DNA of 54,950 bases from Aquabacterium sp. A7-Y (lineage in GTDB: Bacteria; Pseudomonadota; Gammaproteobacteria; Burkholderiales; Burkholderiaceae_C). Under the pieces are notes generated by a model, which saw only the letters and a program-made list of their open reading frames with translations, was not told where the DNA came from and searched no databases. The translations under genes were made by a program, and so were the position numbers. The stretch lies in the NCBI RefSeq assembly GCF_026153205.1, contig NZ_JAPFBW010000039.1, positions 1-54,950 on the forward strand, in the 5' to 3' direction. This document shows positions 53,493 to 54,950 of this stretch, in pieces; position 1 is the stretch's first letter, and each line of letters starts with the position of its first letter.

Positions 53493-54950
53493 TCAACGCG
53501 AACACTGCTGCATTGCCTGTCGAACCGTCTCGCGGCTCAAGCTGCCGGCGCAGTTGGGCTGATGGCGTTCTGCCGCGGCCAGCAGCTGTGCCGCGCGGTA
53601 ATAGGACTGGCACGCTTCACGGCGGTCATGTGCGGCGCGGGCACGAGCGATGTCGGTTGTGCCGTCCCTCTGCAGCGCCTGCGCCAGCTGGAAATTGGCG
53701 ATCGCCGCGCCGGTCAGGTTGAACGTCTGCTCTTTGACGCCGGCCGCCAAGGCTTCGTATCGAGTGACGGCGGCCCGTGCGAGGCCAATGCTGCTCTCCA
53801 CCTTGCCTAGCGCCAGCCGCGCTTGACTGAGCTTGGCCTGCATCAGGGCGAGCTCCGGCTGCAGCAACACGTCGTACGGCTCCCGTTGAACTTCAGACTC
53901 GATGAGGGCGATATTCGATTGAAGTTCCACACTCGACCGAGACCACTGACCGATGCGGCCCAACGCGGAGCCGAGGTAACCACGCGCGAAGATCTCCGCA
54001 CGCACGGTCAAAGTGTCATTGGGGTCGTCAATCCGCAGTGCGCCGATCGTCGCAAGTGCTTGCTTGGCCGCCTTCGCCGCCAAGGTTGCACTCTCGGTGG
54101 CGCTATCCCGTTCCAGCATATGAAAGGCATACTTGTTGTAGAGATACGCAAGATGCCGCAACGCCCACGGGGCTCTGGCATGTGTGGCCAGCACCCGCTG
54201 CAATGCTTCCCGTGCCTTGCTGTAATAGCGGTTAAAGCCGATCTCATCACAAGCTCTGCTGTAGGCCGTCGCGAGGTTGCCGGAGACCACGATGATCGCC
54301 CGAGGGTCGTACATCTCCAGAACTTGGGCGTAGGGGAGCGCTTCCCGGAACAACAAGGCCGCGCCTTCCCTGTAATGCCCATCGAGGATCAGAATCTGTG
54401 CCTCCCGATCCAGCACCCTCACCATTTCTTGCTGCGCCGATCGGTGCTCGGGTGAGGACGGCGCTGTACCTGCCAGTACCGGTTTCAGCAGAGATTTGAC
54501 CTTGCTGTAGGTGCGGCGCGCGCCCTCCTTGTCGTCGAGGCTCGCGCGGATCGGGTCGCCCAGGATGTCGCCAATACGCAAATAGCCGCGTGCGATCTCC
54601 ACCTGCAAACCTGGGTCGTTGCGGTGCTCCGCACTGAGCCGCTCCAGATAGGTAAGCGCGGTCTGGATGAGCAGCTTGCGCGCGCCGACGCTGCCCGGCA
54701 AATTCTCGATCGCGGCGTGCACATCGAAGATGAAGACATTCGCCAGCTGACGTACGCTGCTGAGGTGTCGTTCGGCCCGTTCCCGTTCGCGGGTGGCCTC
54801 GTAGGCCTGGAAGGCTGCGAATGCCAGACCGGCCGCCATCGTCAGATTGGCTACCGTCGCAACACCCACCACCACCCGGTGTCGCAGCACAAAACGGCCA
54901 GCCCGGTAGCTCCAGGCACCGCGGCGCGCATGGACGGGCAGGCGCTCCAG
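53493..54950 (-). CDS. Ser/Thr kinase-TPR protein, 3' part (runs off right edge)
   Basis: 485 codons of a gene whose 5' end lies beyond the window. The first residues LERLPVHARRGAWSYRAGRF match the linker after the kinase domain of the truncated kinase at 50665-51966. A membrane helix follows (VVVGVATVANLTMAAGLAFAA), then a long helical TPR-like region (for example ARGYLRIGDILGDP and NLATAYSRACDEIGFNRYY). This is the usual layout of membrane-anchored PknB-like kinases with external or periplasmic TPR domains. The first in-frame ATG is at 54890 but is internal. Confidence 0.85.
   Translation of the reverse strand: MERLPVHARRGAWSYRAGRFVLRHRVVVGVATVANLTMAAGLAFAAFQAYEATRERERAERHLSSVRQLANVFIFDVHAAIENLPGSVGARKLLIQTALTYLERLSAEHRNDPGLQVEIARGYLRIGDILGDPIRASLDDKEGARRTYSKVKSLLKPVLAGTAPSSPEHRSAQQEMVRVLDREAQILILDGHYREGAALLFREALPYAQVLEMYDPRAIIVVSGNLATAYSRACDEIGFNRYYSKAREALQRVLATHARAPWALRHLAYLYNKYAFHMLERDSATESATLAAKAAKQALATIGALRIDDPNDTLTVRAEIFARGYLGSALGRIGQWSRSSVELQSNIALIESEVQREPYDVLLQPELALMQAKLSQARLALGKVESSIGLARAAVTRYEALAAGVKEQTFNLTGAAIANFQLAQALQRDGTTDIARARAAHDRREACQSYYRAAQLLAAAERHQPNCAGSLSRETVRQAMQQCSR

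Overview
The window is GC-rich (about 70% by eye), densely coded bacterial chromosome. Gene order and protein types point to a betaproteobacterium of the order Burkholderiales, in the Rubrivivax/Leptothrix/Caldimonas/Comamonadaceae-like group. The evidence is the chain alaA-hom-thrC-mobB-moeA-moaD-moaE-(crcB)-clpB next to a PIN-PhoH protein and Bcp. The genus cannot be fixed from sequence alone.

Layout. (1) 1-502: non-coding DNA packed with perfect hairpins. (2) 503-3312: housekeeping genes on the minus strand (PIN-PhoH ATPase, Bcp peroxiredoxin, Mth938-like protein). (3) 3495-13104: plus-strand core block with alanine aminotransferase, homoserine dehydrogenase, threonine synthase, five molybdenum-cofactor/fluoride genes, and clpB behind a sigma32-like promoter. 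(4) 13212-22271: carbon-phosphorus lyase locus, with phnF-DUF1045-phnN-DUF218 on the minus strand and phnGHIJ-GNAT-phnKLM plus a 51-codon ORF on the plus strand. (5) 22501-30102: an orphan type VI secretion vgrG module (VgrG, small membrane protein, DUF2169-pentapeptide fusion, pentapeptide protein, DUF3540, DUF4150) without core T6SS genes. (6) 30297-33585: two-component system and a lipoprotein serine hydrolase, followed by an ORF fragment. (7) 34204-38934: second phosphonate block (phnC-phnD-phnE and a PhnZ-like HD-domain oxygenase on the minus strand, a Rieske oxygenase divergent from phnC). (8) 38916-47626: a GlpSTPQV-type ABC transporter operon led by a zinc alcohol dehydrogenase, with a sigma54 promoter and a divergent AcoR-type activator. 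(9) 47627-54950: accessory region with IS remnants, a winged-helix STAND ATPase divergent from a truncated Ser/Thr kinase, an exported ABM-domain protein, a small hydrophobic protein, and the 3' part of a second kinase-TPR gene running off the right edge.

How the parts fit. The two phosphonate blocks belong together although about 12 kb of T6SS and signalling genes separate them. PhnCDE imports phosphonate, PhnGHIJKLM converts it to 5-phosphoribosyl-1,2-cyclic phosphate, and PhnN makes PRPP. A perfect palindrome (TCATCTAGATGA) lies both in the phnF/phnG gap and upstream of phnC and is the best candidate PhnF operator. No phnP cyclic phosphodiesterase is present. The DUF1045 protein carries two HxTL motifs of the 2H phosphoesterase type and is a candidate replacement. 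The HD oxygenase and the neighbouring Rieske oxygenase may form an oxidative phosphonate route beside C-P lyase.

The ADH/ABC operon looks like a sigma54-activated alcohol or polyol uptake and oxidation unit. The right-hand region shows IS-driven decay: an IS110-family 5' fragment sits exactly where one kinase gene loses its C-terminal half, while a paralogue at the right edge keeps that half.
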